Shown here one piece after another: positions 18,666 to 28,338 of a stretch of 64,000 bases of DNA. A program made the position numbers and the translations under genes. This stretch comes from Labrys wisconsinensis (GTDB taxonomy: Bacteria > Pseudomonadota > Alphaproteobacteria > Rhizobiales > Labraceae). The notes beneath the pieces are model-generated. The model did not search any database. It saw only the letters and a program-made list of their open reading frames with translations, and had not been told where the DNA came from. How positions within the stretch are numbered: position 1 is the first letter of the stretch; the number at the start of each line of letters is the position of its first letter. The stretch covers positions 124,001 through 188,000 of the forward strand of contig NZ_JAUSVX010000003.1 in assembly GCF_030814995.1 (NCBI RefSeq). The letters run 5' to 3'.

Positions 18666-18812
18666 CGACAGGACGCTGCGCGTCGAGATCAGGAGCCCAC
18701 CGCGATCGAGATCCCGCCGGGAGCAAGAGCCCGTTAACCCTGTGTTGCTAGGGTTCCCACGCTTTCAACGCGTGCGGGGGCCCGGCTCCTTTGGGGCAGG
18801 GCTGATGGATTG

Positions 18813-19415
18813 ATGATCGCGCAGCCATTTTCCATCGCCGAGGACCGCCGCCGGCATCAGCGGGTGAAGATCTCGTTGCTCGGCCGCTACATGCTCGAGA
18901 CGCGGCGGGAATATCCGTGCCAGGCCGTCAACATGTCCCCGGGCGGCGTGGCTCTGGTCGCGCCCGTGGTCGGCAATCCCGGCGAGCGGGTGGTGTGCTA
19001 TCTCGACCATGTCGGCCGGATCGAGGGCCAGATCGTCCGGCACCTGCCGAACGGCTTCGCCATGACGATCTCCGCCACCGCGCGCAAGCGGGAGAAGTTC
19101 GCGGCGCAGCTGACCTGGCTCGCCAACCGCCATGTCCTCAACCTGCCCGAGGATCGGCGCCACGAGCGCATCCTGCCCAAGAATCCGCGCTCGACCCTGA
19201 CGTTGACCAACGGCACGGTCTATCCCTGCCGGGTGATCGACATGTCGCTCTCCGGAGCCGCGATCGCCACCGACCTCAAGATCGAGCTCGGCAGCGCGGT
19301 GATGCTCGGGCGCATGCAGTCGCACGTCATCCGCCATTTCGAGGGCGGCGTCGGCATCCAGTTCAGGCACGAGCAGCTGCCCAGCGTCCTGGAAGCGGAG
19401 TTCGGCGGGCTCTGA
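18813..19415 (+). CDS. Tandem PilZ-domain protein
   Basis: 200-residue protein with two PilZ-like repeats. The first has DRRRHQRVK (residues 11-19) and the beta motif NMSPGGVAL; the second has EDRRHERILPK (about 113-123) and DMSLSGAAIA. PilZ domains bind cyclic di-GMP through the RxxxR and D/NxSxxG motifs, both present here, although the first has N in place of D. It probably links cyclic di-GMP to motility or envelope functions, inferred. The start is ATG at 18813; a TTG just before it is less likely. An inverted repeat AACCCT-N8-AGGGTT lies about 60 bases upstream. Confidence 0.88.
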   Translation: MIAQPFSIAEDRRRHQRVKISLLGRYMLETRREYPCQAVNMSPGGVALVAPVVGNPGERVVCYLDHVGRIEGQIVRHLPNGFAMTISATARKREKFAAQLTWLANRHVLNLPEDRRHERILPKNPRSTLTLTNGTVYPCRVIDMSLSGAAIATDLKIELGSAVMLGRMQSHVIRHFEGGVGIQFRHEQLPSVLEAEFGGL

Positions 19416-19445
19416 CCGCGCTCGGGGCCGCTCGGCCGCGGGCGA

Positions 19446-20441
19446 CTACGTGCGCGCGCCGCCTTGCAGCCTGAAGCGGTCCAGCGTCACCGCGCCGATG
19501 ATGATCAGGCCCTTGACGATATACTGCCAGACATCCGGCACGCCGGTCAGAATCAGCCCGTTGGACAGGACCGCGATGATCAGGGCGCCCACCAGCGTGC
19601 CCCAGATCGAGCCGATGCCGCCGACGAAGGAGGTGCCGCCGAGAATCACCGCGGCGATCGCGTCGAGCTCGTAGGACTGGCCGAGCTGGAGCCCGTTGGC
19701 GGCATAGAGCCTGGCCGAGGCCATCACGCCGCCGAGCCCGGCCGTGAGCCCCGACACCGCATAGACGAAGACCAGCACTGACCCCACCTTGACGCCCGCC
19801 AGGCGGGCAGCGTCGGGATTGCCGCCGATCGCGTAGATGTAGACGCCGAGCACCGTGTGCCGCAGGACGAACCAGGAGGCGAGGACGATCCCGAGGGCGA
19901 TGATCACCAGCCAGGGAATGCCGAACAGGCTGCCGTTGCCGATGACGGCGTAGCCGAGATCGGCATTGAACACCGTGGTGTCCTTGCCCAGGAGCCGCGC
20001 GCAGCCGCGGATGGCCGTCAGGGCCCCGAGCGTCACGATGAAGGGCGGCAGCCGGACGGCCGCGATCAGGGCGCCGTTGACGAGGCCGAACCCCAGGCCG
20101 ACGACGAGGGCGGCGGGAATCGCCAGGGCCGCATAGCCGGGATCGAGGGAGACGATCAGCGCCGCCATCGCCGAGGCCGCCAGCACGGACCCGATCGACA
20201 GGTCGATGCCGCCCGTCAGGATGACGAAGGTCATGCCGCAGGCCAGCACCAGGTTGATCGAGGCCTGCTGGAGCACGATGACCAGGTTCTGGACGGAGGC
20301 GAAGCGACCGGTGGAGATGGAGAAGGCCGCGCACAGGAGGACGAGCACCGGCAGCATGCCGAGGGCCCGGACCAGGGAGCGGGCCGCCGCAGCGCCCCCC
20401 ACGCGGTCCGCCGGCCGGTCGAGTTGGTCTGTTCCGCTCAT
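19446..20441 (-). CDS. Sugar ABC transporter permease (RbsC family)
   Basis: 331-residue permease with about ten hydrophobic helices. The family motif [20 protein letters not shown] is at about residues 73-92, and the later [24 protein letters not shown] is typical of RbsC/AraH. It is the last gene of a five-gene operon, and its ATG overlaps the stop of the ATPase gene by ATGA. It forms the membrane channel for the sugar bound by the protein at 24452-25390. Confidence 0.94.
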   Translation of the reverse strand: MSGTDQLDRPADRVGGAAAARSLVRALGMLPVLVLLCAAFSISTGRFASVQNLVIVLQQASINLVLACGMTFVILTGGIDLSIGSVLAASAMAALIVSLDPGYAALAIPAALVVGLGFGLVNGALIAAVRLPPFIVTLGALTAIRGCARLLGKDTTVFNADLGYAVIGNGSLFGIPWLVIIALGIVLASWFVLRHTVLGVYIYAIGGNPDAARLAGVKVGSVLVFVYAVSGLTAGLGGVMASARLYAANGLQLGQSYELDAIAAVILGGTSFVGGIGSIWGTLVGALIIAVLSNGLILTGVPDVWQYIVKGLIIIGAVTLDRFRLQGGART

Positions 20442-21967
20442 GTCTGCATCCCGTTGCGCGGGCGCCCGTCCCCGGTCGCCATTGCGATGATCGCCTCCTG
20501 GGAGATGGCCTCGCCGTCGAGGCTGCCGGCGATGCGCCCGTCGCGCATGACCAGGACGCGATCGGCGATGCCGACGACCTCCGGCAGCTCGCTCGAGATC
20601 ATCAGGACGGCGACGCCGCCGCGGGCCAGCCCGTCGATCAGCTTGTAGATGTCGGACTTGGCGCCGATGTCCACGCCGCGGGTCGGCTCATCGAGGATCA
20701 GGACCTTCGGTGCCGTCTCGAGCAGGCGGGCGATCAGGACCTTCTGCTGGTTGCCGCCGGACAGGGCTCCGACGGCGACGCGAATCGATTTCGCCCGGAT
20801 GGAGAGACGGCGGACCGCCTCGCCGGCGCGCCGTGCCGCAATCCCGAAGCGGCGCAGCCCGGGCGGCGCCGCATCCCTGGCCATGACGCACAGGTTGATG
20901 TTGTCCTCGATGGTCATGTCGAGGAACAGCCCCTGCCCCTTCCGGTCTTCCGAGAGGTAGACGATGCCCGCCGCCATGGCGCCGGCCGGCGTCGCGGCCC
21001 GGACCGGGCGCCCTTCGACGCGGACCACGCCGGCGCGCGGGCGTTCCGCGCCGCAGATCAGGCGGGCAAGCTCCGTCCGCCCCGCCCCGACCAGTCCGGC
21101 GAGCCCGACGACCTCCCCGGCCCTCACGTCCAGCGAGCACGGATGCACGCGGCGCCCGTCGCAAAGGCCCTCCACCTCCAGCACCGGCCTGCCGAAGCTG
21201 CCGGCCCGGTGCTCCTTCCTGTAGAAGTCCGCCAGGTCGCGCCCGACCATCATCCGGATCAGGGTCTGCGAGGACAGCTCGGCCCGCGTCAGCGTGCCGA
21301 CATGGCGGCCGTCGCGCAGGACCGAGCAGCGGTCGGCCAGCTCGTAGATCTCGGCCATGCGATGCGAGATGTAGATGATCGCGAGCCCCTCGTCCCGCAG
21401 CCGCCGGATCAGGTGGAACAGCCGGTCGGTCTCGCGGGACGACAGCGCCGTCGTCGGCTCGTCCATGACGAGGATCTTCGCGTCGACCGACAGGGCCCGC
21501 GCGATCTCGACCAGCTGCCGCTCGGCGATGGAGAGCCGGGAAACCGGCGTGTCCGGTCCGAAGGACGCTCCAAGCCGGTCGAGGACGGCTGCGCAGCCGC
21601 GCCGCATCGAGGCGCGGTCGACCAGGCCGCCCCTGGTCCTCTCGCGACCAAGGCCGACATTCTCCCAGACCGTCAGGTTGGGCGCGAGGGAGAGCTCCTG
21701 GTAGATCACCGCGATGCCGAGGCGGCGGGCATCGCCCGGCGCGGCGATCGACACGTCCCGGCCGGCGAAGACGAGCCGGCCGCCCGGATCGGCCCGGACC
21801 GCCCCGGCGAGGATCTTGATCAGGGTCGACTTGCCGGCTCCGTTCTCGCCCATCAAGGCGTGTATCTCGCCGGAGCGGACCTCCAGATCCACGCCGCGCA
21901 GGGCTCGCACCGCCCCGAACGTCTTGGCGATGCCGCGCATCTCCATGAGGGGGGCCGCCTCAGCCAT
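20438..21967 (-). CDS. Sugar ABC transporter ATP-binding protein (RbsA/MglA family)
   Basis: 509-residue tandem ATPase. The first domain has Walker [10 protein letters not shown] (about residues 39-47) and signature [15 protein letters not shown]; the second ends with [15 protein letters not shown] and a Walker B region [10 protein letters not shown]. The second half lacks a proper Walker A lysine loop ([12 protein letters not shown]), as is normal for this family. Its 5' end overlaps the kinase gene by 8 bases. It energises import of an unidentified pentose, hexose or polyol. Confidence 0.94.
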   Translation of the reverse strand: MAEAAPLMEMRGIAKTFGAVRALRGVDLEVRSGEIHALMGENGAGKSTLIKILAGAVRADPGGRLVFAGRDVSIAAPGDARRLGIAVIYQELSLAPNLTVWENVGLGRERTRGGLVDRASMRRGCAAVLDRLGASFGPDTPVSRLSIAERQLVEIARALSVDAKILVMDEPTTALSSRETDRLFHLIRRLRDEGLAIIYISHRMAEIYELADRCSVLRDGRHVGTLTRAELSSQTLIRMMVGRDLADFYRKEHRAGSFGRPVLEVEGLCDGRRVHPCSLDVRAGEVVGLAGLVGAGRTELARLICGAERPRAGVVRVEGRPVRAATPAGAMAAGIVYLSEDRKGQGLFLDMTIEDNINLCVMARDAAPPGLRRFGIAARRAGEAVRRLSIRAKSIRVAVGALSGGNQQKVLIARLLETAPKVLILDEPTRGVDIGAKSDIYKLIDGLARGGVAVLMISSELPEVVGIADRVLVMRDGRIAGSLDGEAISQEAIIAMATGDGRPRNGMQT

Positions 21968-23477
21968 GGGCGCCCGCCTCCGCCTTCAGGTGCAGGACGA
22001 TCTCGTCGCGAAGCCCGGCATAGGCGGCGGCGAGCGCCGGGTCGACGGGGACGGCCTGCCGGCCGATGCCGCCGAGCGCCGCCGCGGCCGTCGCATCGGG
22101 GAAGAGGCCGACGCCGAGACCGGCGACCAGCGCGGCGCCCGCACCCGCCGCCTCCGCCACGTCCGGGATCACGAAGGGGCGATCGAGGAACGCCGCCTTG
22201 ATCGCGTTGGCCAAGGCGTTGCGTGCCCCGCCTCCGGCCAGCGTCACCTGCCGCGGCCGGACGCCGGCGATCGCCTCGAAGGCCTCAAGGTTCACCGCCA
22301 GCCAGGCGGCCAGCGCCTCGACCCCGGCGCGGAGGACATCGCCCGGACCGCTGGCTCCGCCGAGGGATGCGATGCCCGCCCGTCGGGCCCGCTGGTTCCA
22401 GGGCGCGCCGGTTCCCTGCAGGAACGGGGCGACGCGCACCCCGTTCGCCCCGGGGGGCGAGAGCGCCGCCAGCCGCCAGAGCTCCCGCACGGCGTCCGGC
22501 GCCGGCGAGGGACCGGACAGGAGCTTCACCAACCAGTCGAGCAGACCGCCGGAGGCTGGAACATGGCCCGACAGCAGGAAGCGCCCGGGGACCGCGTGAG
22601 GATAGCAGTCATAGCGCCCCCCGCCGACCTCGTCATAGGTCAGGGCCCGGTCGACCACGGTCTTCAAGGCCTCGGAGGTGCCGGTCGAATCGATCATGCC
22701 GCCGGGGTCGACCAGCCCGCAGCCGAGACCGGCGCAGGGATGATCGTGGCCGGCATTGACGACCGGCAGGCCGACGGGCAGGCCGGTCGCCTTGCCGACC
22801 TCGCGCAGGAGCGTGCCGGCCGGGCTACCGGCGGGCCGCAGCTCCGGCAGCGACGCGACGTCGAGGCCGGCATGCCCGAGGATCTCCCCGGACCAGCGCC
22901 CGTCGCGCCGGTCGGCCAGGCCGCTGCGTGCGGCCAGCGAGGGGCTGCCGACGACCTGCCCGCAGAGCAGGAAGGTCGCGTAGTCCGCCACCAGCATCCA
23001 GCGGTGCACCCTGCCGGGCCAGTCGGCGCCGGCCGTCCGCCACCAGCCGATGCGATGGACGGTATAGATGTCGTCGTCCACCATCCCGGTGATCTCGAAC
23101 CAGTGCGCCGGCGACAGCCCCCAATCCGCACGTCGGTTCGTGGTCCGCCGGTCGTACCAGGTCGGGCACGGCGAGACGCGCCGGCCCTCCCGGTCGAGGC
23201 CGACGAAGCTCTCGCCGATGCTGGCGACGCCGATGCCGGCGATCCGCACCGGCGCGACGCCCTCGGCCGCCAGCCGGTCGACGAGCTCGCGCAGGGCGCC
23301 GAGCAGGTCGCGGTCCAGCGCATCGAGGTCGAACTCCGTCGCGCCGGCGCCGCCCGAACGGACGACCATGGGGCGGCGGACCACCGCCGCGACACGCCCG
23401 TCCGGATGCAGCGCCACCGCCTTGAGATTGGTGGTGCCGATGTCGATGCCGACCAGGATGGCGTCCGAGCCGGACAT
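21960..23477 (-). CDS. FGGY-family carbohydrate kinase
   Basis: 505-residue two-domain kinase of the FGGY family (xylulose, ribulose, glycerol, erythritol kinases). The N-terminal phosphate loop is [17 protein letters not shown]; the second-domain motif is [15 protein letters not shown]; the C-terminal segment [21 protein letters not shown] is also conserved. The start overlaps the aldolase stop by one base (TGATG). Co-expression with a class II aldolase and a sugar importer suggests phosphorylation of an imported ketose before cleavage, which is inferred. Confidence 0.93.
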   Translation of the reverse strand: MSGSDAILVGIDIGTTNLKAVALHPDGRVAAVVRRPMVVRSGGAGATEFDLDALDRDLLGALRELVDRLAAEGVAPVRIAGIGVASIGESFVGLDREGRRVSPCPTWYDRRTTNRRADWGLSPAHWFEITGMVDDDIYTVHRIGWWRTAGADWPGRVHRWMLVADYATFLLCGQVVGSPSLAARSGLADRRDGRWSGEILGHAGLDVASLPELRPAGSPAGTLLREVGKATGLPVGLPVVNAGHDHPCAGLGCGLVDPGGMIDSTGTSEALKTVVDRALTYDEVGGGRYDCYPHAVPGRFLLSGHVPASGGLLDWLVKLLSGPSPAPDAVRELWRLAALSPPGANGVRVAPFLQGTGAPWNQRARRAGIASLGGASGPGDVLRAGVEALAAWLAVNLEAFEAIAGVRPRQVTLAGGGARNALANAIKAAFLDRPFVIPDVAEAAGAGAALVAGLGVGLFPDATAAAALGGIGRQAVPVDPALAAAYAGLRDEIVLHLKAEAGAHG

Positions 23478-24364
23478 CAGACCGTCGCTTTCCTCAGCCC
23501 ATGCAGGACCGCCTCGGCCTGGCCGGCGGAGCCGAGATCCTCCATCTTCTCCTCGATCACGGCCTGCGCCGCGTGCTGGGCCGGCACCAGGGCGTCGATG
23601 AGCGCGATGCCGCTGGAATGGGCGTTCAGGACCTGCATCAGCGCCTCGTTGAAGGCGGTGATGATGTCAGTGAACAGGATCACCAGCGCGACGCCGGCAT
23701 CGGTCGCCGCGCGCATCTGGTCGCGCGGCGTGCCCGAGCCGCCATGCATGCAGATCGGCACGCCCGTGGCGCGGCGGAGCTCGGCGATACGGCCGATGTT
23801 GAGGTTGGGCCTGGCCTTGACCTCGCCATGGGCCGAGCCGTGGACATTGCCGATGGCCGGCGCCAGGATGGTCGCCCCGCTCTCGCGGACGAGGCGGACG
23901 GCCTCCTCGACATCGGCGAGATCGTCGTCGGTCTGCACCGCGCCGTGCTCCATGTGCCCGACGGCGGCTTCCACCATCACGCCGAGCGGGCCGGCCACCT
24001 CGACCACCTGCTTCACGCGGCGAATGTTCTCCTGCAGCGGCTCCTCCGCGGCATCGAGCATGACGCTGGTGCAGCCGGCGCGGATGGCATCGACGGTGTC
24101 GGCCAGCGTGGCGCCGTGGTCGAGGCTGAGGCCCACGGGAACCGACGCCTCGGCCGCCAGATGGCGGGCGACGAGCGCGAGCGTGTCGAAGCGCGTGATC
24201 TGCCGCGAATCCGGGTGGATGCGGATGACGACGGGAGAGTTCTTGCGTTCGGCGGCGTTGATCGCCGCCTGGATCACCTCGATGTTCATCGAGACGAATG
24301 CGCCGACCGCATATTTGTTCTGCGAGGCGTGTTGCAACAGGCGATCCAGGGAAACGATCGGCAT
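23477..24364 (-). CDS. Class II fructose-bisphosphate aldolase-family protein
   Basis: 295-residue zinc-dependent aldolase. Zinc and catalytic features are LSLDHG (about residue 80), EAAVGHMEHG (about 130-140), GNVHG and ICMHGGSG. It resembles ketose-bisphosphate, tagatose-bisphosphate and other GatY/KbaY-like aldolases; the exact substrate is unclear. The ATG at 24364 is chosen because AAGGATC precedes it and the family begins MPIVSLDRLL. A 20-codon upstream extension has a proline run and no start signal. It sits between the binding protein and the kinase. Confidence 0.92.
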   Translation of the reverse strand: MPIVSLDRLLQHASQNKYAVGAFVSMNIEVIQAAINAAERKNSPVVIRIHPDSRQITRFDTLALVARHLAAEASVPVGLSLDHGATLADTVDAIRAGCTSVMLDAAEEPLQENIRRVKQVVEVAGPLGVMVEAAVGHMEHGAVQTDDDLADVEEAVRLVRESGATILAPAIGNVHGSAHGEVKARPNLNIGRIAELRRATGVPICMHGGSGTPRDQMRAATDAGVALVILFTDIITAFNEALMQVLNAHSSGIALIDALVPAQHAAQAVIEEKMEDLGSAGQAEAVLHGLRKATV

Positions 24365-24451
24365 GACAGATCCTTGTGCGCGTGCGACGCGCTGCGGGGG
24401 AGGAGGAGGCGCCGGCCGTCGCACGGGCGGCGCGGCGATGACGGAGGCGGG

Positions 24452-25390
24452 CTATTGCCCGCTGTTCCAGCCCTTGTAGGCGCCGACGGTGTCGCGGGTC
24501 ACCAGCGTCGGCGCGACGAGGATCGAGGGCTGATCGAGCGTCTCGCCCCTGGCGAGCTTCGTTCCGGCCTCGACGGCGGCCGAAGCGAGCGCGGCGGGAA
24601 GCTGTGCCGACGAAGCCTCGATCATGGTGTTGGACTTCAGAGCCGCCTCGATATCCGGCGAGCCGTCCACGGTGGTGATGACGATGCCGCTGCGGCTCAG
24701 TTGCTTGGCCGCCAGATCGGCGCCGATCGCCGAGGGGTCGTTGATCGTGAAGATCGCGTTCACGTCGTCATGGGCGGTGAGGAGACCGGTCGTGACGTTG
24801 AGGCCGCCCTCGCGCGTGCCGATGCCGTTCTGGTTGTCGGAGAGGATCTTGATGTCGGGATGGGCCGAGAACACCTCCTTGCAGCCCTTGACGCGATCGA
24901 TGACGCCCGAGACCGGCGGGCCGTTGACGATGAGGGCATTGCCTTTGCCGCCGAGCTTGTCGACGATGTACTGGCAGGCCTGCCGGCCGGCGGTGACGTT
25001 GTCGGTCGTGATGGTCGCCTGGGCGCCGTCGGCGGTGTTGTCGATGGCGACGACGGGGATGCCGGCCGCTTCCGCCCGCTTGATCGAGGCGCCGATGGCC
25101 CGCGAATCGACGGCCGAGACGATGATCAGGTCGACGCCGGCCTGGATGAAATTGTCGAACTGGGAGGACTGCTTGCCGAGGTCATAGTCTCCCGAGGCGA
25201 CGATCGTCCTGGCGTCGGCGCCGCCGGCCTCCCTGACCTTGCCCTCGATGCCCTTGGCGATCGCGCCGAAGAAGGGGTTGCCGAGATCGACGACGGTGAC
25301 GCCGACGAGCTTCAGATCCTTGGCGACCGCCAGGGTCGGGGCCGCGGCGGCAAGGCTGCAGGCCAAGATGCTTGACACAATTCGTTTCAT
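24452..25390 (-). CDS. Sugar ABC transporter substrate-binding protein (RbsB-like)
   Basis: 312-residue periplasmic protein of the Peripla_BP_4 type. The signal peptide is about residues 1-23 (ends LAVAK). The mature part shows VTVVDLGNPFFGAIAKGIEG and DLIIVSAVDSRAIGASIKRA, typical of ribose/xylose/allose binders, and FTINDPSAIGADLAAKQ. The ATG at 25390 follows GGAGGAAAC. It is the first gene of the operon and is divergent from the RpiR regulator. The ligand is not evident. Confidence 0.93.
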   Translation of the reverse strand: MKRIVSSILACSLAAAAPTLAVAKDLKLVGVTVVDLGNPFFGAIAKGIEGKVREAGGADARTIVASGDYDLGKQSSQFDNFIQAGVDLIIVSAVDSRAIGASIKRAEAAGIPVVAIDNTADGAQATITTDNVTAGRQACQYIVDKLGGKGNALIVNGPPVSGVIDRVKGCKEVFSAHPDIKILSDNQNGIGTREGGLNVTTGLLTAHDDVNAIFTINDPSAIGADLAAKQLSRSGIVITTVDGSPDIEAALKSNTMIEASSAQLPAALASAAVEAGTKLARGETLDQPSILVAPTLVTRDTVGAYKGWNSGQ

Positions 25391-25466
25391 GGCAATGTTT
25401 CCTCCGAGAATGTTCCGGCCTTTCGGCCTTGTGAGCGGACGACCGCTTCGATCGCGGCGGGACATT

Positions 25467-25486
25467 AGTATGATACAAAACGTACT
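25467..25486. promoter_or_regulatory. Candidate RpiR operator in the divergent promoter region
   Basis: Inverted repeat AGTATG-N8-CGTACT (one mismatch) in an AT-rich patch between the sugar operon and the RpiR gene. A related half, CGTATTGT, occurs at about 25518. The location fits an operator that controls both directions, but the symmetry is modest. Confidence 0.4.
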
Positions 25487-25540
25487 GCAACCCGCAAAAC
25501 CTGCCTTTTATATGGGTCGTATTGTCTCTTGGATGGTCGC

Positions 25541-26425
25541 ATGACGCTCCCGCCCACCTCTCCCCCCTCTCCCGCCGCGCCGGACGACGACAGGCGCCCG
25601 CTCCGGCTCCGGATGGCCTCGGTCAACCTGTTCCCGGCCGAGCGCCGCATCGTCGAGCAGCTCCTCGCCATCCCGGCCTATGAGCTGGGGGCAATGACGT
25701 CGTCGGACCTGTCCGAGCGCTCCGGCGCGAGCCGGTCGAGCATCGACCGCCTGTCGCGCAAGCTGGGCTATCAGGGCCTCAAGGACATGCGCAGAGCCCT
25801 GCTCAGGGAAGAGGCGCAGCGCGGCAGCCCGGCGAGCCCGGCGGACGGGCGCCGCTCCGCCGGCGATGTCGCCCGCCGGGTGATGGCGTCCATCGCCGCG
25901 CGCGCCGAGGCCATGGCGCAGTCGCTGGCCCGCGGACCGGATCTCGACCGCCTGCTCGAATGGCTGACCACGGCGCGCTCGATCCAGCTCTTCGGCGCCG
26001 GCGAATCCGCCGCTGCCTGCACTGCCGTCTACATGCGCCTCATCCGGCTGGGGCTGCCGATCGGCTTTGCCGACGAGCACCATACCCAGGTCACCCTGGC
26101 GTCCCTGATGGGGCCGGCGGATCTCGCGGTGGCGATCTCCTATTCCGGTGGCACCAAGTCCACCATGTGGGCCGCGAAGACGGCCAAGCGAAACGGCGCC
26201 CGGCTGGTCGTCATCACCGGGATCGTCGGCTCGCCCCTCGCCCGGCTGGCGGATCTTCTGGTGCCCTTGCCGACCGGGCCGCTCCCCGGCAGCGCCGAGG
26301 TGGTCGACAGGGTGATCGCCGTCGGCCTGGCGGAAGTGCTGTTCCAATGCCTGGTCGCCGACGCGCCCGACCTGGCGGCGCAGTCCCTGCGGGTCGACGA
26401 TATCTTCAGCGACGACAGGTTGTGA
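25541..26425 (+). CDS. RpiR-family transcriptional regulator with SIS domain
   Basis: 294-residue regulator. The N-terminal helix-turn-helix (about residues 25-90) has LSERSGASRSSIDRLSRKLGYQGLKDMRRAL. The SIS domain (about 125-265) contains FGAGESAA, the isomerase-like loop ISYSGGT and VVITGIVGSPLARLAD. It probably senses a phosphorylated sugar and controls the divergent sugar importer/kinase/aldolase operon. The ATG at 25541 is preferred over TTG at 25529. The N-terminus is proline rich. Confidence 0.93.
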   Translation: MTLPPTSPPSPAAPDDDRRPLRLRMASVNLFPAERRIVEQLLAIPAYELGAMTSSDLSERSGASRSSIDRLSRKLGYQGLKDMRRALLREEAQRGSPASPADGRRSAGDVARRVMASIAARAEAMAQSLARGPDLDRLLEWLTTARSIQLFGAGESAAACTAVYMRLIRLGLPIGFADEHHTQVTLASLMGPADLAVAISYSGGTKSTMWAAKTAKRNGARLVVITGIVGSPLARLADLLVPLPTGPLPGSAEVVDRVIAVGLAEVLFQCLVADAPDLAAQSLRVDDIFSDDRL

Positions 26426-26580
26426 TCGCCGGCGGCTTGAGTTCCTGCGAAGGTTAATGCAGCATCCAGCTGTCTTACGAAACCCTTGCCCGCTTTGCTC
26501 AAAACAAGCCGCCTGGCTTACTGCGATCTCAAAACATTCCTGTCATGACTGTTGCCGTCGAGAACGAGGGGACGGTTCCG

Positions 26581-27213
26581 ATGCGTAAGTTGCGTACCAG
26601 CGTCGTGATGGCAATCCTGGCGCTGTTTCTCGGCCTCGGCGGTGAAGCCGGGCCGGTTCTGGCGGGCGAGAAGCCGACGCCCGTCTATGCGCCGATCGGC
26701 GACGTCACGACGACGCCGTCGGGCTACACCCAGTTCTGCCAGACCTATCCCGGGGATTGCCAGGCGGGCGACCAGGAGGCGCGCGACGTCGTGCTGACCA
26801 AGGCGACCTGGCGTGACCTCGGTGCCGTCAACGACCAGGTGAACCGGGCGATCGAGCCGATGACGGACCTGGAGAACTACGGCCGCGAGGAATGGTGGGC
26901 CTATCCCACCAACGGCAAGGGCGATTGCGAGGACTATGTGCTGCTCAAGCGCAAGCTGCTCCTCGATGCCGGCTGGCCGCGCTCGGCGCTGCTGATCACC
27001 GTGGTGCGCGACAAGAAGGGCGACGGCCATGCCGTCCTGATGGTGAAGACCGACAGGGGCGAGTTCGTGCTCGACAACCAGGAAACGCGGATCCTGCCCT
27101 GGCAGAACACCGGCTATCGCTACGTCAAGCGCCAGTCGCAGACCAACCAGAACATCTGGGTCTCGCTGGGCGACACCCAGACCACCGCAATCGTGGCGGC
27201 CGGAGCCCGGTGA
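26581..27213 (+). CDS. Secreted transglutaminase-like cysteine protease (BTLCP)
   Basis: 210-residue periplasmic protein with a signal peptide (about 1-28, ends VLA). The catalytic residues of the bacterial transglutaminase-like cysteine proteinase family are visible: C116 in KGDCEDYVLLKR, H150 in GDGHAVLMV and D165 in FVLDN. LapG proteases of this family cut large adhesins; a related role is possible but no adhesin, LapD or type I secretion gene is in the window. The ATG at 26581 follows GAGGGG; an upstream ATG at 26545 is not needed. Confidence 0.9.
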   Translation: MRKLRTSVVMAILALFLGLGGEAGPVLAGEKPTPVYAPIGDVTTTPSGYTQFCQTYPGDCQAGDQEARDVVLTKATWRDLGAVNDQVNRAIEPMTDLENYGREEWWAYPTNGKGDCEDYVLLKRKLLLDAGWPRSALLITVVRDKKGDGHAVLMVKTDRGEFVLDNQETRILPWQNTGYRYVKRQSQTNQNIWVSLGDTQTTAIVAAGAR

Positions 27214-27295
27214 CGGCTCTCTCCCGCTCGCCCGCAATCCCGTCTCACGGGCAGCCCGGTCCCGTCCCCATGTCCCCGCCTCGAGGACCGGCTTT

Positions 27296-27331
27296 CGCAA
27301 AGGGCTGGCGCAGCAGCGCCGGCCCTTTGCG
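27296..27331. terminator. Long hairpin between convergent genes
   Basis: Inverted repeat CGCAAAGGGC / GCCCTTTGCG, extended inward by GGCGC / GCGCC around the loop AGCA, giving about 16 paired bases with one T-G wobble. It lies between the convergent BTLCP and carbonic anhydrase genes and probably terminates one or both transcripts, though no clear T tract follows on either strand. Confidence 0.55.
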
Positions 27332-27345
27332 CATGAGCGGGTCGG

Positions 27346-27882
27346 TCAGGCCGCGCCGACTTCCCTGAGGCCGCTCGCGAACCGCTTCCAGTTGCGCACA
27401 TAACCCGCTGCCGCTTCGAGCAGTTTTCCCACTGCCTCCTCATCGAGGGTGCGGACCGCCCGGGCCGGCGAGCCGACGATCAGCGAATGGTCGGGGAAGC
27501 TCTTGCCCTCCGTCACCAGGGCATTGGCGCCGACCAGGCTGCCCCTGCCGATGACGGCGCCGTTGAGCACGGTCGCCCCCATGCCGACGAGACTGCCGTC
27601 GCCGATGGTGCAGCCGTGCAGGATCGCCCTGTGGCCGATGGTGCAATCCTCGCCGACCGTCAGGGGAAAGCCCCAGTCGGAATGCAGCACCGCGCCGTCC
27701 TGGATATTGGTGCGGGCACCGATGCGGATGATCTCGTTGTCGCCGCGCACCACCGCGTCGAACCAGATGCCGACGTCGTGCCCGACGACGACGCCGCCGA
27801 CGACCCGGGCGCCCGGGGCGATCCAGTGCTCGCCCGGCGCCGGCAGCTGCGGCGCCCGATCGTCAAGTGCGTAGACCGGCAT
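27346..27882 (-). CDS. Gamma-carbonic anhydrase-family hexapeptide protein
   Basis: 178-residue left-handed beta-helix protein. It has the gamma-carbonic anhydrase zinc pattern: RGDNEIIRIGARTNIQDGAVLHSD, then CTIGHRAILHG with three histidines positioned for metal binding. Members may be true carbonic anhydrases or metal-bound acyltransferase-like proteins (PaaY, YrdA); I cannot tell which. The ATG at 27882 follows GGGAGAG. Confidence 0.88.
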   Translation of the reverse strand: MPVYALDDRAPQLPAPGEHWIAPGARVVGGVVVGHDVGIWFDAVVRGDNEIIRIGARTNIQDGAVLHSDWGFPLTVGEDCTIGHRAILHGCTIGDGSLVGMGATVLNGAVIGRGSLVGANALVTEGKSFPDHSLIVGSPARAVRTLDEEAVGKLLEAAAGYVRNWKRFASGLREVGAA

Positions 27883-27924
27883 GGTTCTCTCCCTCACCGC
27901 CCCGGATTCGGACGGGCGGCGAGG

Positions 27925-28245
27925 CTACCACGGCAGATGCTGGATGATCGAGACGATCACCGTGCCCGACATCAGGCTCCAGAAGCAGGCGAGCATGGTG
28001 GCGATCATCGCATATTCGAAGCGGCGGCCCTGCCTGAGCCGGCCGCGCACGGTGTTGCGCATGATCACGAACGGCGCCCCGAAGGTGAGGAGCGGCACGC
28101 AGGCCAGCGCCGCGCCCGGCCGATCGTCGAGAAGCCGGAAGCTCAGCGGCTTCTGCGCGCAGACCTGGTAGGCGCTCGCGAGCAGACCCGCCGTCGCGAA
28201 GCCGAGCAGAAGGGCATAGATGTTGGCTATGGTCGCGGGAGCCAT
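27925..28245 (-). CDS. Small membrane protein (DUF6949-like)
   Basis: 106-residue protein with three hydrophobic helices (about residues 8-28, 45-62, 80-102) and a conserved Hyphomicrobiales character (SFRLLDDRPGAALACVPLL, then FEYAMIATMLACFWSLMSG). I believe it belongs to DUF6949, function unknown. A perfect TTAA-N7-TTAA site lies 72 bases upstream and could place it under the cell-cycle regulator CtrA. Confidence 0.75.
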   Translation of the reverse strand: MAPATIANIYALLLGFATAGLLASAYQVCAQKPLSFRLLDDRPGAALACVPLLTFGAPFVIMRNTVRGRLRQGRRFEYAMIATMLACFWSLMSGTVIVSIIQHLPW

Positions 28246-28316
28246 CGGCCGCGGTCCCCAGTCGGTTCGGTAAACGAACCGTTAACCGGAGGGGCGACGG
28301 CAGCGCAACGACAGCG

Positions 28317-28331
28317 TTAAAAAAGGGTTAA
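28317..28331. promoter_or_regulatory. CtrA-type box TTAA-N7-TTAA
   Basis: An exact match to the CtrA consensus TTAA-N7-TTAA, just after the DUF3126 stop and 72 bases before the start of the minus-strand membrane protein at 27925-28245. A further TTAACC stands at 28282. CtrA control is an inference from sequence and clade. Confidence 0.6.
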
Positions 28332-28338
28332 CGCCCGT

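Noticed and set aside
21714-24479. A 921-residue plus-strand open frame opposite the sugar operon
   Set aside because: It is antisense to the kinase and aldolase genes, which have clear domains; the frame has no recognisable family.
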